Assembly (NCBI RefSeq): GCF_023556315.2 | Contig: NZ_CP116221.1 | Span: forward strand, 3,176,001-3,240,000 | Length of the DNA stretch: 64,000 nt | Reading direction: 5' to 3' | Origin: Psychroserpens ponticola | Lineage (GTDB): Bacteria; Bacteroidota; Bacteroidia; Flavobacteriales; Flavobacteriaceae | Shown here: piece after piece, positions 44,131 to 51,772 of the stretch | How positions within the stretch are numbered: the first letter of the stretch is position 1 | How the letters are laid out: the number at the start of each line of letters is the position of its first letter | Notes under the pieces: model-generated | Seen by the model: only the letters and a program-made list of their open reading frames with translations | Told to the model about the DNA's origin: nothing | Databases searched by the model: none | Program-made: the position numbers and the translations under genes

Positions 44131-44170
44131 TCCTCATCACACTTCCACTAAACAGATTGTGTGATGAGGA
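44131..44170. repeat. Strong hairpin between convergent genes
   Basis: TCCTCATCACAC (44131-44142) and GTGTGATGAGGA (44159-44170) form a perfect 12-bp stem with a 16-nt loop. It separates the purine operon from the convergent NTPase gene. No T-run follows on either strand, so it is not a typical intrinsic terminator; it may still stop or protect both transcripts. Confidence 0.7.
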
Positions 44171-44178
44171 ACAACAAA

Positions 44179-44661
44179 TCATTTCCATAATTTAAAATCT
44201 TCTTTTTTCAGAACCTTATATTTAGAAATAGTATAATGCTTCAAAATAGCATCCAACAAATAATCTCTAACCACCAAAATTAAATGTTGATTTTCATTCT
44301 GCATATATTTAGGAATTATAGCCTCAGTAGAAAGATGTAAACCCTCATTTTTCAATTCTAGCTTTCCTAATTCATCAATAATTAGGAATTTATGTTCAGT
44401 TTCTGAAAATTTTGAAAGTAAAAAATCATTTGCTTCAGTAAAAGCTGATTTCAAAAACTTAAAGTTTCCAATAATAGTTACCTTATTTTCAGATTCAACT
44501 TCAAGTTTAAATCCTTCATTAGATTTTACTTTCAGAAAAAAGCGCTTTCCATTTTCATCATCTGGACATAACAATCCGTCAACATTAGTTCTAGTATTAG
44601 ACCAATCTAGTAAAGCTGTAGTTTTTCCTGTTCTAATAGCTCCTGTTAGAATGTAAATCAT
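44179..44661 (-). CDS. Small P-loop nucleoside-triphosphatase (THEP1-like)
   Basis: A 160-residue P-loop protein with Walker A GAIRTGKTTAL near residues 7-17 and Walker B-like FLIIDELGKLEL near residues 92-103, as in the NTPase_1/THEP1 family. A pair or cluster of cysteines is not evident apart from one Cys near residue 37 (GLLCPDDENGKRFF). It overlaps the membrane-protein gene by 4 nt. Its role is unknown; the operon with XdhC suggests help for cofactor or substrate handling. Confidence 0.85.
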   Translation of the reverse strand: MIYILTGAIRTGKTTALLDWSNTRTNVDGLLCPDDENGKRFFLKVKSNEGFKLEVESENKVTIIGNFKFLKSAFTEANDFLLSKFSETEHKFLIIDELGKLELKNEGLHLSTEAIIPKYMQNENQHLILVVRDYLLDAILKHYTISKYKVLKKEDFKLWK

Positions 44662-45665
44662 TCCGAAGGCACTTTAAAATGAATACAATTAGAGATGCTA
44701 TTCGCCATAAAATGTTTGAAACGCGTATAGCCATTTAAGTGTTTTGTATCATTCCATGAAAACGAAATAATCTGCCTGAAATATGGAAATAAATCCATTG
44801 CATTTGAAATATCCTCTTGGTATTTCGACTTCTTTTTACTAAGATATTTCTGAACCATTTTCAATAAAAAAGGGCCAATAATTAAATACCAAAGCATTAA
44901 AATCAAGAAACTACGAAGCATGATATAAACACCTTCTTTCCAACCAAACAAATCACCTCCAAGAAATGTAAATGCCAAAACAATAATAGTAACTGTTATC
45001 AACCAAACCCAAATAACTTTGGTTTTAAATGGCTTTTTTGACACCATATTTTCCGAATCTACATCATTAGGCTCCAAATAAAAATCGACTTGCTTTTTGT
45101 TTGAAATAATCTTAATCATGCTTTTAATAAAAAAGCCTGCTAGAATTCCGCAAATTCCGTAAACTAAAAGATACGTCGTCACTAAAACAGACGTTGCTGA
45201 TGTTTCAGAAACAAAATCTAATTTCCTTTGTACGGAAGCTCCATAAATATTGATAGCATCCCAAAAACCAGTTCCATAAACTATTGTAAGTATTAATAGT
45301 TTCTGAAGCGCAGATTCTAAAAACGTCACCATTCCTAAAACCATTAATGCAGCGCCTTTCCATGAAAATTTAGAAAACAATAAAGCTCCAAAAAGTGCTT
45401 GAAAACTTACTGCAACATAAGCTCCAAATGGAGAATACGGACTCACAGCCATTTTTATAATTAAAACAATGAGCAGTGCTTTTAATATCGCCTGCCATTT
45501 GTTTTCAGCATAATATGTAATTAAACTAATGAGCAAAATGGAAATTCCACCAACAATAATTCCAGTAAAAGGTGTGCTAAATACATGTAAAAAACCACCA
45601 AGACCAGATTCGTTTAAAGCCCAAAGTGCAGTTAATTTATCAATGATGGATTTGTTATTTTTCAT
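44658..45665 (-). CDS. Polytopic membrane protein of unknown function
   Basis: A 335-residue inner-membrane protein. At least six hydrophobic helices are seen (about residues 33-52, 58-75, 83-100, 105-130, 157-182, 213-232 and 243-266), with the polar motif SPYSPFGAYVAVSFQALFG near residues 76-94, reminiscent of ECF-type substrate-binding components. The C-terminal ~70 residues are soluble (DLFPYFRQIISFSWNDTK). I cannot name a family. It is translationally linked on both sides (4-nt overlaps) to xdhC-like and NTPase genes, so it may transport something needed for the molybdoenzyme or for purines. Confidence 0.8.
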   Translation of the reverse strand: MKNNKSIIDKLTALWALNESGLGGFLHVFSTPFTGIIVGGISILLISLITYYAENKWQAILKALLIVLIIKMAVSPYSPFGAYVAVSFQALFGALLFSKFSWKGAALMVLGMVTFLESALQKLLILTIVYGTGFWDAINIYGASVQRKLDFVSETSATSVLVTTYLLVYGICGILAGFFIKSMIKIISNKKQVDFYLEPNDVDSENMVSKKPFKTKVIWVWLITVTIIVLAFTFLGGDLFGWKEGVYIMLRSFLILMLWYLIIGPFLLKMVQKYLSKKKSKYQEDISNAMDLFPYFRQIISFSWNDTKHLNGYTRFKHFMANSISNCIHFKVPSE

Positions 45666-46432
45666 TCTTTGTAATGCACTTCTAATAATTGCGCAACAAC
45701 ACTAATCGCAATTTCTTTTGGAGTATCTCCTCCAATTTGCAATCCGATTGGGCAAACTACGTTACTCATACCTTCCTCTAAATTCATTTCTCTAATGAGC
45801 ATATTATTAAATCGAACACGTTTGGTTTTACTTCCTATTAAGCCTAAATACTTAGTTTCATTTTGAAGCGCCATCGCTACAACATCAAAGTCGATAGAAT
45901 GATCATGAGTAAGTACCAAAACATAACAGTTCTTTCCCCATTTTACAACATCTCTAAACGATTTAAAGTCATCTATATTAACTTGACAACAATCAATGCT
46001 GTCATCTAATGTAACATCTTTAAACCAATCTTCACGAGAATCTATTAGATGAACCTTAAATGGTGTATCGACTAATATTTTGACAATTTCAACACCAATA
46101 TGTCCTGCTCCAAATAAAAATAATTCTGGTGATTGATTCATAGGTTCTATCATAAATTCTACTTTTCCGCCACAACATTGTTCAAACTCTGGACCTAAGG
46201 TATAACTAGATTCGATAATTCTGTTTTCATGAAGCGCAGTCATGGCTTCATCTGTAGCTTTATATTCTAATTTCCCACCACCTATTGTTCCATGAAGTTG
46301 TTTATCGTTTGTGATAATCATTCGTGAGCCTACAACACATGGTGTTGATCCCAAACATTTTGTAACAGTAACTAGAGCGACAGGTTGTTGCTTTTTTTTA
46401 AATTCCGATAATTGTTCTATCCAATTCTTCAT
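45662..46432 (-). CDS. xdhC: XdhC family molybdenum cofactor maturation protein
   Basis: XdhC proteins bind and help sulfurate Moco before insertion into xanthine dehydrogenase. The 256-residue protein has the N-terminal XdhC/CoxI domain (VALVTVTKCLGSTPCVVGSR near residues 18-37, then GTIGGGKLEYKA near residues 48-59, CCGG near residues 86-89) and a C-terminal Rossmann domain (LFLFGAGHIGVEIV near residues 103-116; VLVLTHDHSIDFDV near residues 160-173; GLIGSKTKR near residues 196-204). It heads a convergent three-gene operon facing xdhAB. Confidence 0.94.
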   Translation of the reverse strand: MKNWIEQLSEFKKKQQPVALVTVTKCLGSTPCVVGSRMIITNDKQLHGTIGGGKLEYKATDEAMTALHENRIIESSYTLGPEFEQCCGGKVEFMIEPMNQSPELFLFGAGHIGVEIVKILVDTPFKVHLIDSREDWFKDVTLDDSIDCCQVNIDDFKSFRDVVKWGKNCYVLVLTHDHSIDFDVVAMALQNETKYLGLIGSKTKRVRFNNMLIREMNLEEGMSNVVCPIGLQIGGDTPKEIAISVVAQLLEVHYKE

Positions 46433-46608
46433 TTGTTGTAAAAAGAGAATTTAAAAGTAAGACTTTTTAACATAAGACATGTTCAATTATTAAAACTAGA
46501 CTAAAAACACTTTATAAAATTATAAGTTTTAAAATTTTCTGTAATCTTTAAGATTTAACTTCGACTTAATATATTATATTGATTTTTCTAAATAAAAAAA
46601 ACAACTTT

Positions 46609-46944
46609 ATGTCTAAACCATATTACGATTCTGCAGATTTACGCAAATTTGGAAACATCACTGAATGGAGTGAAGAACTAGGAAACAAATTCTTTGATTA
46701 TTACGGAAAGGTATTTGAAGAAGGCGCTTTAACTGCTCGCGAAAAATCACTAATTGCATTAGCTGTTTCTCATACTGAACAATGTCCATATTGTATTGAC
46801 GCTTACACTAAAGACACTTTACAACGTGGTGTAACTAAAGAAGAAATGATGGAAGCAATACATGTTGGCGCAGCAATAAAAAGTGGTGCAACTTTAGTGC
46901 ATGGCGTACAAATGATGAATAAAGTGAATAAATTAGATGGTTAA
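46609..46944 (+). CDS. Arsenosugar biosynthesis-associated peroxidase-like protein
   Basis: A 111-residue carboxymuconolactone decarboxylase/AhpD-fold protein with the redox motif EQCPYCIDAYTKD near residues 53-65 and a following GVTKEEMMEAIHVGAAIKS helix. This subgroup is regularly encoded next to the radical SAM ArsS, as here, and carries that label. It may manage thiol or arsenic redox state (inference). ATG 46609 (MSKPYYDSADL) is chosen; an upstream ATG at 46579 adds an unlikely Asn/Lys-rich decapeptide. Confidence 0.9.
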   Translation: MSKPYYDSADLRKFGNITEWSEELGNKFFDYYGKVFEEGALTAREKSLIALAVSHTEQCPYCIDAYTKDTLQRGVTKEEMMEAIHVGAAIKSGATLVHGVQMMNKVNKLDG

Positions 46945-46969
46945 ACAAAGTTATCAGGCCGAGAGACCT

Positions 46970-46991
46970 CTCGACTGCGCTTGAGGTGACA
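46970..46991 (+). repeat. REP-like element, single copy
   Basis: CTCGACTGCGCTTGAGGTGACA is a one-arm version of the repeat found at 42585-42657, with one change (T for C) and the same TGACA end. It lies between the peroxidase-like gene and arsS. Confidence 0.8.
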
Positions 46992-47020
46992 GAATAAAGA
47001 TTAAAACTCAATAAATTTTA

Positions 47021-48076
47021 ATGGCAACAAAATCCCTACAAAAATCAGGAAGTGATTTAGCTAACAGCAATAGACAAATTGAAATACTCTCAAATGGTAT
47101 TTTTAAAAGTGGTGAATTACCAACATTTAAAGCTAAAATTTCTGAGACCAATCAATTCCCTTTAAAAGCAAAGAAGCTTGAAATTCTACAAATCAATGTT
47201 GGTTATATGTGTAATCAGGTGTGTGATCATTGTCATGTAGATGCTGGTCCAGACCGAAAAGAGATTATGACTAGAGACACAATGAAACAATGTTTGGAAG
47301 TCATCAAAAATTCTGGTGCACATACCTTAGATTTAACAGGAGGAGCTCCAGAAATGAATCCAGATTTTAGATGGTTTGTTGAAGAAGCTGCGAAAGTTGG
47401 TATTAAAGATTTTATTGTAAGATCTAATTTAACCATTATTAGAGCCAACAAAAAGTATTACGATTTACCTGAATTCTTTAAAAAACATAATGTTCATGTG
47501 GTGAGTTCAATGCCACACTGGACTAGAGGTAAAACTGACAAACAAAGAGGTGATGGTGTTTTTGACAAATCCATTAAAGCCTTACAGGAATTAAATGCTG
47601 TTGGCTACGGAATGCCAGATAGTAATTTAAAATTAGATTTGGTTTATAATCCTTCAGGAGCATTTTTACCAGGTGACCAAATGTCTATGGAAAAAGATTT
47701 CAAAAAGGCATTACTTGAAGACTTCGGAATTCAATTTCATAATCTTTTTGCAATTACTAATCTACCAATTGCACGATTTTTAGATTACTTAATTGCTTCA
47801 GAAAACTATGAAGATTATATGTATCAATTAGTTGAAGCTTATAATCCTTCAGCAGTTGCAAATGTAATGTGCACAAATACCTTATCAATAAGTTGGAATG
47901 GCTATTTATACGATTGTGATTTCAACCAAATGTTAGAATTACCTGTAAATAGTAAAGCAAAGCATATTTCAGAATTTAATGAAGAACTATTAGAAGGACG
48001 CAATATCGTCATCTCACAACATTGTTATGGTTGTACTGCAGGAGCAGGAAGTAGTTGTCAAGGTGTAGTCGCATAA
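47021..48076 (+). CDS. arsS: Arsenosugar biosynthesis radical SAM protein ArsS
   Basis: Radical SAM enzyme that adds a 5'-deoxyadenosyl group to dimethylated arsenic on the way to arsenosugars. The 351-residue protein has the cluster motif MCNQVCDHCHVDAGPDR near residues 62-78 (CxxxCxxC), the GGxP-like LTGGAPEMNPDFRWF near residues 106-120, and a C-terminal Cys-rich ending QHCYGCTAGAGSSCQG near residues 332-347 for a second cluster. Some homologues are selenoproteins; here every codon is standard. It lies next to the peroxidase-like gene, rhodanese, glycosyltransferase, PNP and arsM. Confidence 0.95.
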   Translation: MATKSLQKSGSDLANSNRQIEILSNGIFKSGELPTFKAKISETNQFPLKAKKLEILQINVGYMCNQVCDHCHVDAGPDRKEIMTRDTMKQCLEVIKNSGAHTLDLTGGAPEMNPDFRWFVEEAAKVGIKDFIVRSNLTIIRANKKYYDLPEFFKKHNVHVVSSMPHWTRGKTDKQRGDGVFDKSIKALQELNAVGYGMPDSNLKLDLVYNPSGAFLPGDQMSMEKDFKKALLEDFGIQFHNLFAITNLPIARFLDYLIASENYEDYMYQLVEAYNPSAVANVMCTNTLSISWNGYLYDCDFNQMLELPVNSKAKHISEFNEELLEGRNIVISQHCYGCTAGAGSSCQGVVA

Positions 48077-48077
48077 A

Positions 48078-48572
48078 ATGAAAACACGTCTTTTATACAT
48101 ATTCATTCTGTATTCAACTCTTGGGTTTTCTCAAGATACGATTTCAGAATTACTCAAAAAACACAATTCTAAGGGTATTCCTTATATTTCAGTAGAAGAA
48201 TTAGCCATGCCTAAAACTGACGCTATTATTTTAGATTCAAGAGAACCTCAAGAATATGAAGTAAGTCATATTAAAGATGCTATATCTGTTGGATATGATA
48301 ATTTTAATATAGAAACTATTGAAAAACACATCCCAAAAAGAGATCAAGAAATCATAGTGTATTGTTCTTTAGGAATTCGTTCAGAAGTAATTGCTAACAA
48401 ATTGAAAAAAGCTGGATATACAAAAGTTAAAAACCTATATGGTGGAATTTTCGAATGGAAGAACAAGAATTTTTCAATTTACAACACTCAAGAAAAAGAA
48501 ACAGATAGCATTCATACCTTTTCAAAGGAATGGAGCAAATGGTTAAATAATGGTATAAAAATTCATGAATAA
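48078..48572 (+). CDS. Exported rhodanese-like protein
   Basis: A 164-residue single-domain rhodanese with a signal peptide (about residues 1-18, STLGFSQ). The domain spans about 38-140, with DSREPQEYEVSHIKDA near residues 53-68 and the catalytic loop VYCSLGIRSE near residues 96-105 (active Cys). The fold carries sulfur as a Cys-persulfide; in the arsenosugar operon it could assist arsenic-thiol chemistry, but no reaction is known. It starts 1 nt after arsS and overlaps the next gene by 8 nt. Confidence 0.92.
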   Translation: MKTRLLYIFILYSTLGFSQDTISELLKKHNSKGIPYISVEELAMPKTDAIILDSREPQEYEVSHIKDAISVGYDNFNIETIEKHIPKRDQEIIVYCSLGIRSEVIANKLKKAGYTKVKNLYGGIFEWKNKNFSIYNTQEKETDSIHTFSKEWSKWLNNGIKIHE

Positions 48573-49194
48573 AGAACTCGTTATTGTTTTTGTGAAAAAC
48601 ATAAAACTAGGAAAAGTAAAAACTAGACTTGCTAAAACCATTGGCAATCAAGCTGCATTTGAAGTTTATAAAGCACTCGTGAAAGTCACAGAACTTGCAA
48701 CAGAACATCTTGAAATTCCAATTCGTGTTTATTTTTCTGATGCTATTGTAGACACTAAATGGGAAAAGGCACATAAAGCAGTTCAAAAAGGAAAAGACTT
48801 AGGTGAACGCATGCAAAATGCATTCTTAAAAGGTTTTGAAGATGGCTATAATCGTATTGTTTTAATCGGATCTGATTTACCTGATATTAGTGCAACTCAT
48901 ATAAAAAACGGACTAGAAGCTTTAGAGCATTCTGAAGTCGTTTTTGGACCTGCAGAAGATGGTGGTTATTACCTTATTGGAATGTCTAAAATGAACACCA
49001 AAGTATTTGAAAATAAACCTTGGAGCCAAAGCCATTTATTAACTGAAACACTTTCAGAATTAAAACATAATAACACAACATTTTCTACCTTAGAGGTTTT
49101 AAATGACATTGATACTTTTGAGGATTTAGAAGCTTCAGATTTTTATAAAAACAGCATAGAATTACAATATAAAATCAAACAATTAAATGATTAA
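48565..49194 (+). CDS. TIGR04282 family arsenosugar biosynthesis glycosyltransferase
   Basis: A 209-residue GT-A-like (DUF2064) enzyme. Recognisable are VIVFVKNIKLGKVKTRLA near residues 5-22 with KTRLAKTIG, LGERMQNAF near residues 75-83, VLIGSDLPDIS near residues 95-105 and FGPAEDGGYYLIGM near residues 124-137. This family co-occurs with ArsS and ArsM and is thought to attach a sugar-derived or glycerol part during arsenosugar formation. It overlaps the rhodanese gene and the PNP gene by 8 nt each. Confidence 0.93.
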   Translation: MNKELVIVFVKNIKLGKVKTRLAKTIGNQAAFEVYKALVKVTELATEHLEIPIRVYFSDAIVDTKWEKAHKAVQKGKDLGERMQNAFLKGFEDGYNRIVLIGSDLPDISATHIKNGLEALEHSEVVFGPAEDGGYYLIGMSKMNTKVFENKPWSQSHLLTETLSELKHNNTTFSTLEVLNDIDTFEDLEASDFYKNSIELQYKIKQLND

Positions 49195-49999
49195 ATTCAT
49201 CACAGAAACCACAGAATACTTGGTTGATAAAGGTTTTGAAAATCCAGAAATAGGAATTATTTTAGGAACTGGCTTAGGTCAGCTCACAAACGAAATTGAA
49301 GTCATTCGCGAAGTGAGTTATAATCACATTCCAAATTTCCCAACGGCTACTGTTGAGTTTCATAAAGGAAAATTCATTTATGGACATTTATCCGGAAAGA
49401 AAGTAGTCGTCATGCAAGGTCGCTTTCATGTTTATGAAGGCTATTCTTTGCAAGATGTAACTTTTCCTGTTCGCATTATGGAAAAATTAGGAATTAAAAC
49501 ATTACTAGTTTCAAATGCAGCTGGAGCCATCAACCTTAACTTTAAAAAAGGAGACTTAATGTTGATTGATGATCATATCAATTTACAAGGAAGTTCGCCT
49601 TTAGCATTTAAAGGTGTTGAAGAATTAGGCGAACGTTTCACAGATATGAGTGCACCTTACAATCTAGAAATCAATGCAAAGTTTAAAAGCATTGCAAAAA
49701 CTCATAACATTAAATTACACGAAGGGGTTTATGCCAGCGTCGTTGGACCTCAACTAGAAACAAGAGCTGAATATAGAATGCTTAAAATTATAGGCGCAGA
49801 TGCTGTTGGTATGAGTACAGTTCCTGAAATTATTGTCGCGAACCATTTAAATATGAAAGTGGCTGCTATTTCTGTATTAACAGACGAATGTGATCCAGAC
49901 AATTTAAAACCTGTAGATATTTCAGAAATAATAGCAACAGCTGGAAAAGCTGAACCTAATATGATTACCCTTTTTAAAGAATTAATAAAAGAATTATAA
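49187..49999 (+). CDS. Purine-nucleoside phosphorylase
   Basis: A 270-residue trimeric-type purine nucleoside phosphorylase. Phosphate-binding GTGLGQLTNEIE near residues 28-39, GRFHVYEGY near residues 83-91, VSNAAGAINLNFKKGDLMLI near residues 109-128 and the GMSTVPEIIVANH motif near residues 213-225 are all present. Its place inside the arsenosugar operon suggests that it removes adenine from the deoxyadenosyl-arsenical made by ArsS, besides normal salvage (inference). It starts within the TIGR04282 gene. Confidence 0.95.
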   Translation: MIKFITETTEYLVDKGFENPEIGIILGTGLGQLTNEIEVIREVSYNHIPNFPTATVEFHKGKFIYGHLSGKKVVVMQGRFHVYEGYSLQDVTFPVRIMEKLGIKTLLVSNAAGAINLNFKKGDLMLIDDHINLQGSSPLAFKGVEELGERFTDMSAPYNLEINAKFKSIAKTHNIKLHEGVYASVVGPQLETRAEYRMLKIIGADAVGMSTVPEIIVANHLNMKVAAISVLTDECDPDNLKPVDISEIIATAGKAEPNMITLFKELIKEL

Positions 50000-50002
50000 A
50001 CT

Positions 50003-50971
50003 ATGAGTTACTTAAATGCAACTAACGATTTATATAAAGAAGCCGCATTAACACCAGATGTTGGTTTATGTTGTACTACGAATCCTATTTGGGAATTACC
50101 AGGATTAAAAATCCCGAGAATCATGCAAGAAATGAATTATGGTTGCGGAAGCACTGTTCATGCTCGTGATTTAACTAATAATCCAAAAATGCTTTACGTT
50201 GGTGTTGGAGGCGGAATGGAATTATTACAGTTTTCATATTTCAATCGTCAAAAAGCTGGTGTTATTGGTGTTGATGTTGTTGACGAAATGTTAGAAGCAT
50301 CTCGTAAAAATTTCATTGAAGCTGAAGCACAAAACGATTGGTTTAAATCGGAATTTGTAGATCTAAAAAAAGGCGACGCAATGAATCTTCCTGTTGAAGA
50401 TAATAGTATTGATGTGGCTGCTCAAAATTGCTTGTTTAATATTTTTAAGGCAGAAGATTTAAAGAAAGCCATTGAAGAAATGTATCGTGTTTTAAAACCT
50501 CATGGACGCTTAGTCATGAGCGATCCCACTTGTGAGCAACCAATGAATGACGAACTTAGAAATGATGACAGATTAAGAGCTTTATGTTTAAGCGGAAGCT
50601 TACCAATTGCAGACTATGTAAAAGCTTTAACTGATGCTGGTTTTGGAACTATTGAAATTAGAGCAAGAAAACCGTATCGTATTTTAGACCCAAAACAGTA
50701 TCCAACTGATCAATTAATTTATATTGAATCTATTGAAGTTGCTGCGATTAAAGATCCAATGCCAAGTGATGGCCCTTGTGTTTTCACTGGAAAAGCGGCA
50801 ATCTATTATGGTGAATCTGATTATTTTGACGACAAAGTTGGACATATTTTACTTAAAAATCAACCCTTAGCTATTTGTGACAAAACAGCTAGAGCATTGC
50901 AAGCATTAGGAAGAGACGATATCTATTTTAGTGAATCTACTTTTCATTATGATGGTGGAGGTTGTTGTTAG
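50003..50971 (+). CDS. arsM: Arsenosugar biosynthesis arsenite methyltransferase ArsM
   Basis: SAM-dependent arsenite methyltransferase. The 322-residue protein has the Cys pair in DVGLCCTTNPIW near residues 19-30, GCGSTVHAR near residues 47-55, the SAM-binding YVGVGGGMELLQFS near residues 65-78 and Cys residues in NCLFNIF, SDPTCEQP and CLSGSLP expected for As(III) binding; the end is GGGCC. The reaction gives mono- and dimethylarsenicals for ArsS. It closes the five-gene overlapping operon and is followed by a terminator. Confidence 0.95.
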   Translation: MSYLNATNDLYKEAALTPDVGLCCTTNPIWELPGLKIPRIMQEMNYGCGSTVHARDLTNNPKMLYVGVGGGMELLQFSYFNRQKAGVIGVDVVDEMLEASRKNFIEAEAQNDWFKSEFVDLKKGDAMNLPVEDNSIDVAAQNCLFNIFKAEDLKKAIEEMYRVLKPHGRLVMSDPTCEQPMNDELRNDDRLRALCLSGSLPIADYVKALTDAGFGTIEIRARKPYRILDPKQYPTDQLIYIESIEVAAIKDPMPSDGPCVFTGKAAIYYGESDYFDDKVGHILLKNQPLAICDKTARALQALGRDDIYFSESTFHYDGGGCC

Positions 50972-50996
50972 ACGATACTTGTTATTTATGTTACAT

Positions 50997-51032
50997 AAAA
51001 AAGGGAGCATCGTATATGATACTCCCTTTTTT
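50997..51032. terminator. Bidirectional intrinsic terminator
   Basis: AAAAAAGGGAG and CTCCCTTTTTT frame an almost perfect stem (one C/A mismatch) with a short loop. It ends the arsenosugar operon on the + strand and can end the DUF4097 gene on the - strand. Confidence 0.9.
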
Positions 51033-51056
51033 GTTTCAATTAAAATTGAATTCAAA

Positions 51057-51752
51057 TCAACTTTTCCTGATATAAATATTTCCTGAAATGGTCTCCATCT
51101 CTAAAGAAAGTGTGCCTCCATTAATTTGTTTTGAAACTCTATTGTGTGATCCATTGTATGACTTGGCAGACGTGTTTTTTTCAAATTCTATATCTGAGTA
51201 AATAGTTCCCGTCAATGATTTCGCATTAAGTTCAGCTTTTCTAACCGTAACATCTAATGCTCCACTAATGGTTTTTAGTCTAAGTTCTCCATCATATTTT
51301 TTGATGATTACATCTCCAGAAATTAAATCGGTAACCAAATCTCCTTGAAAAGCATCCATAAAGACACTTCCAGAAATGCTTTTAATTTTTAAGTTGATAT
51401 TTTTAGGCACTGTAACTACATAGTTAATTTCAGTAGTGAGGTTACAATTATTTCTGCTTTTATCTTTCCATTGATTTTTAAAATAAGCTCCAAAATCTGA
51501 ATATAATTTTAATTGTCCTGAAGCGTTATCTGTTTTTATGCTGAAAAACTCATTACCTTCTCCATCATCAATATTAACTGAGGCTTTCACTTTTACCTCA
51601 TTAGTATTTCCGTGCTCTACTCTTATATCTTGAGCAAATTTAAAATCGAGAAATACATCTTGATTTTTTGATAGACTTTTATTGATTTCAACATTTCGTT
51701 GTGCATGAAGTGTCGTTACACTTAATAATGCAATTAGGATGAGATATTTCAT
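51057..51752 (-). CDS. Exported DUF4097 beta-strand repeat protein
   Basis: A 231-residue protein with a signal peptide (about residues 1-17, VTTLHAQ) followed by a right-handed parallel beta solenoid of the DUF4097 kind (repeat pattern ISGSVFMDAFQGDLVTDLIS, then KTISGALDVTVRKAELNAKSL). The likely location is the periplasm or cell surface. It is the last gene of the sigma factor operon, so it probably responds to envelope stress. No enzymatic motif is visible. Confidence 0.88.
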   Translation of the reverse strand: MKYLILIALLSVTTLHAQRNVEINKSLSKNQDVFLDFKFAQDIRVEHGNTNEVKVKASVNIDDGEGNEFFSIKTDNASGQLKLYSDFGAYFKNQWKDKSRNNCNLTTEINYVVTVPKNINLKIKSISGSVFMDAFQGDLVTDLISGDVIIKKYDGELRLKTISGALDVTVRKAELNAKSLTGTIYSDIEFEKNTSAKSYNGSHNRVSKQINGGTLSLEMETISGNIYIRKS

Positions 51753-51772
51753 TTGATTGTGTTTTTGATTGA

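Noticed and set aside
46433-46608. ArsR-type operator upstream of the arsenosugar operon
   Set aside because: No clear palindrome or repeat was found, and no ArsR-like regulator is encoded in the window.
47021-48076. Possible selenocysteine in ArsS
   Set aside because: No in-frame TGA occurs in the gene; the Cys-rich end is encoded by standard codons.
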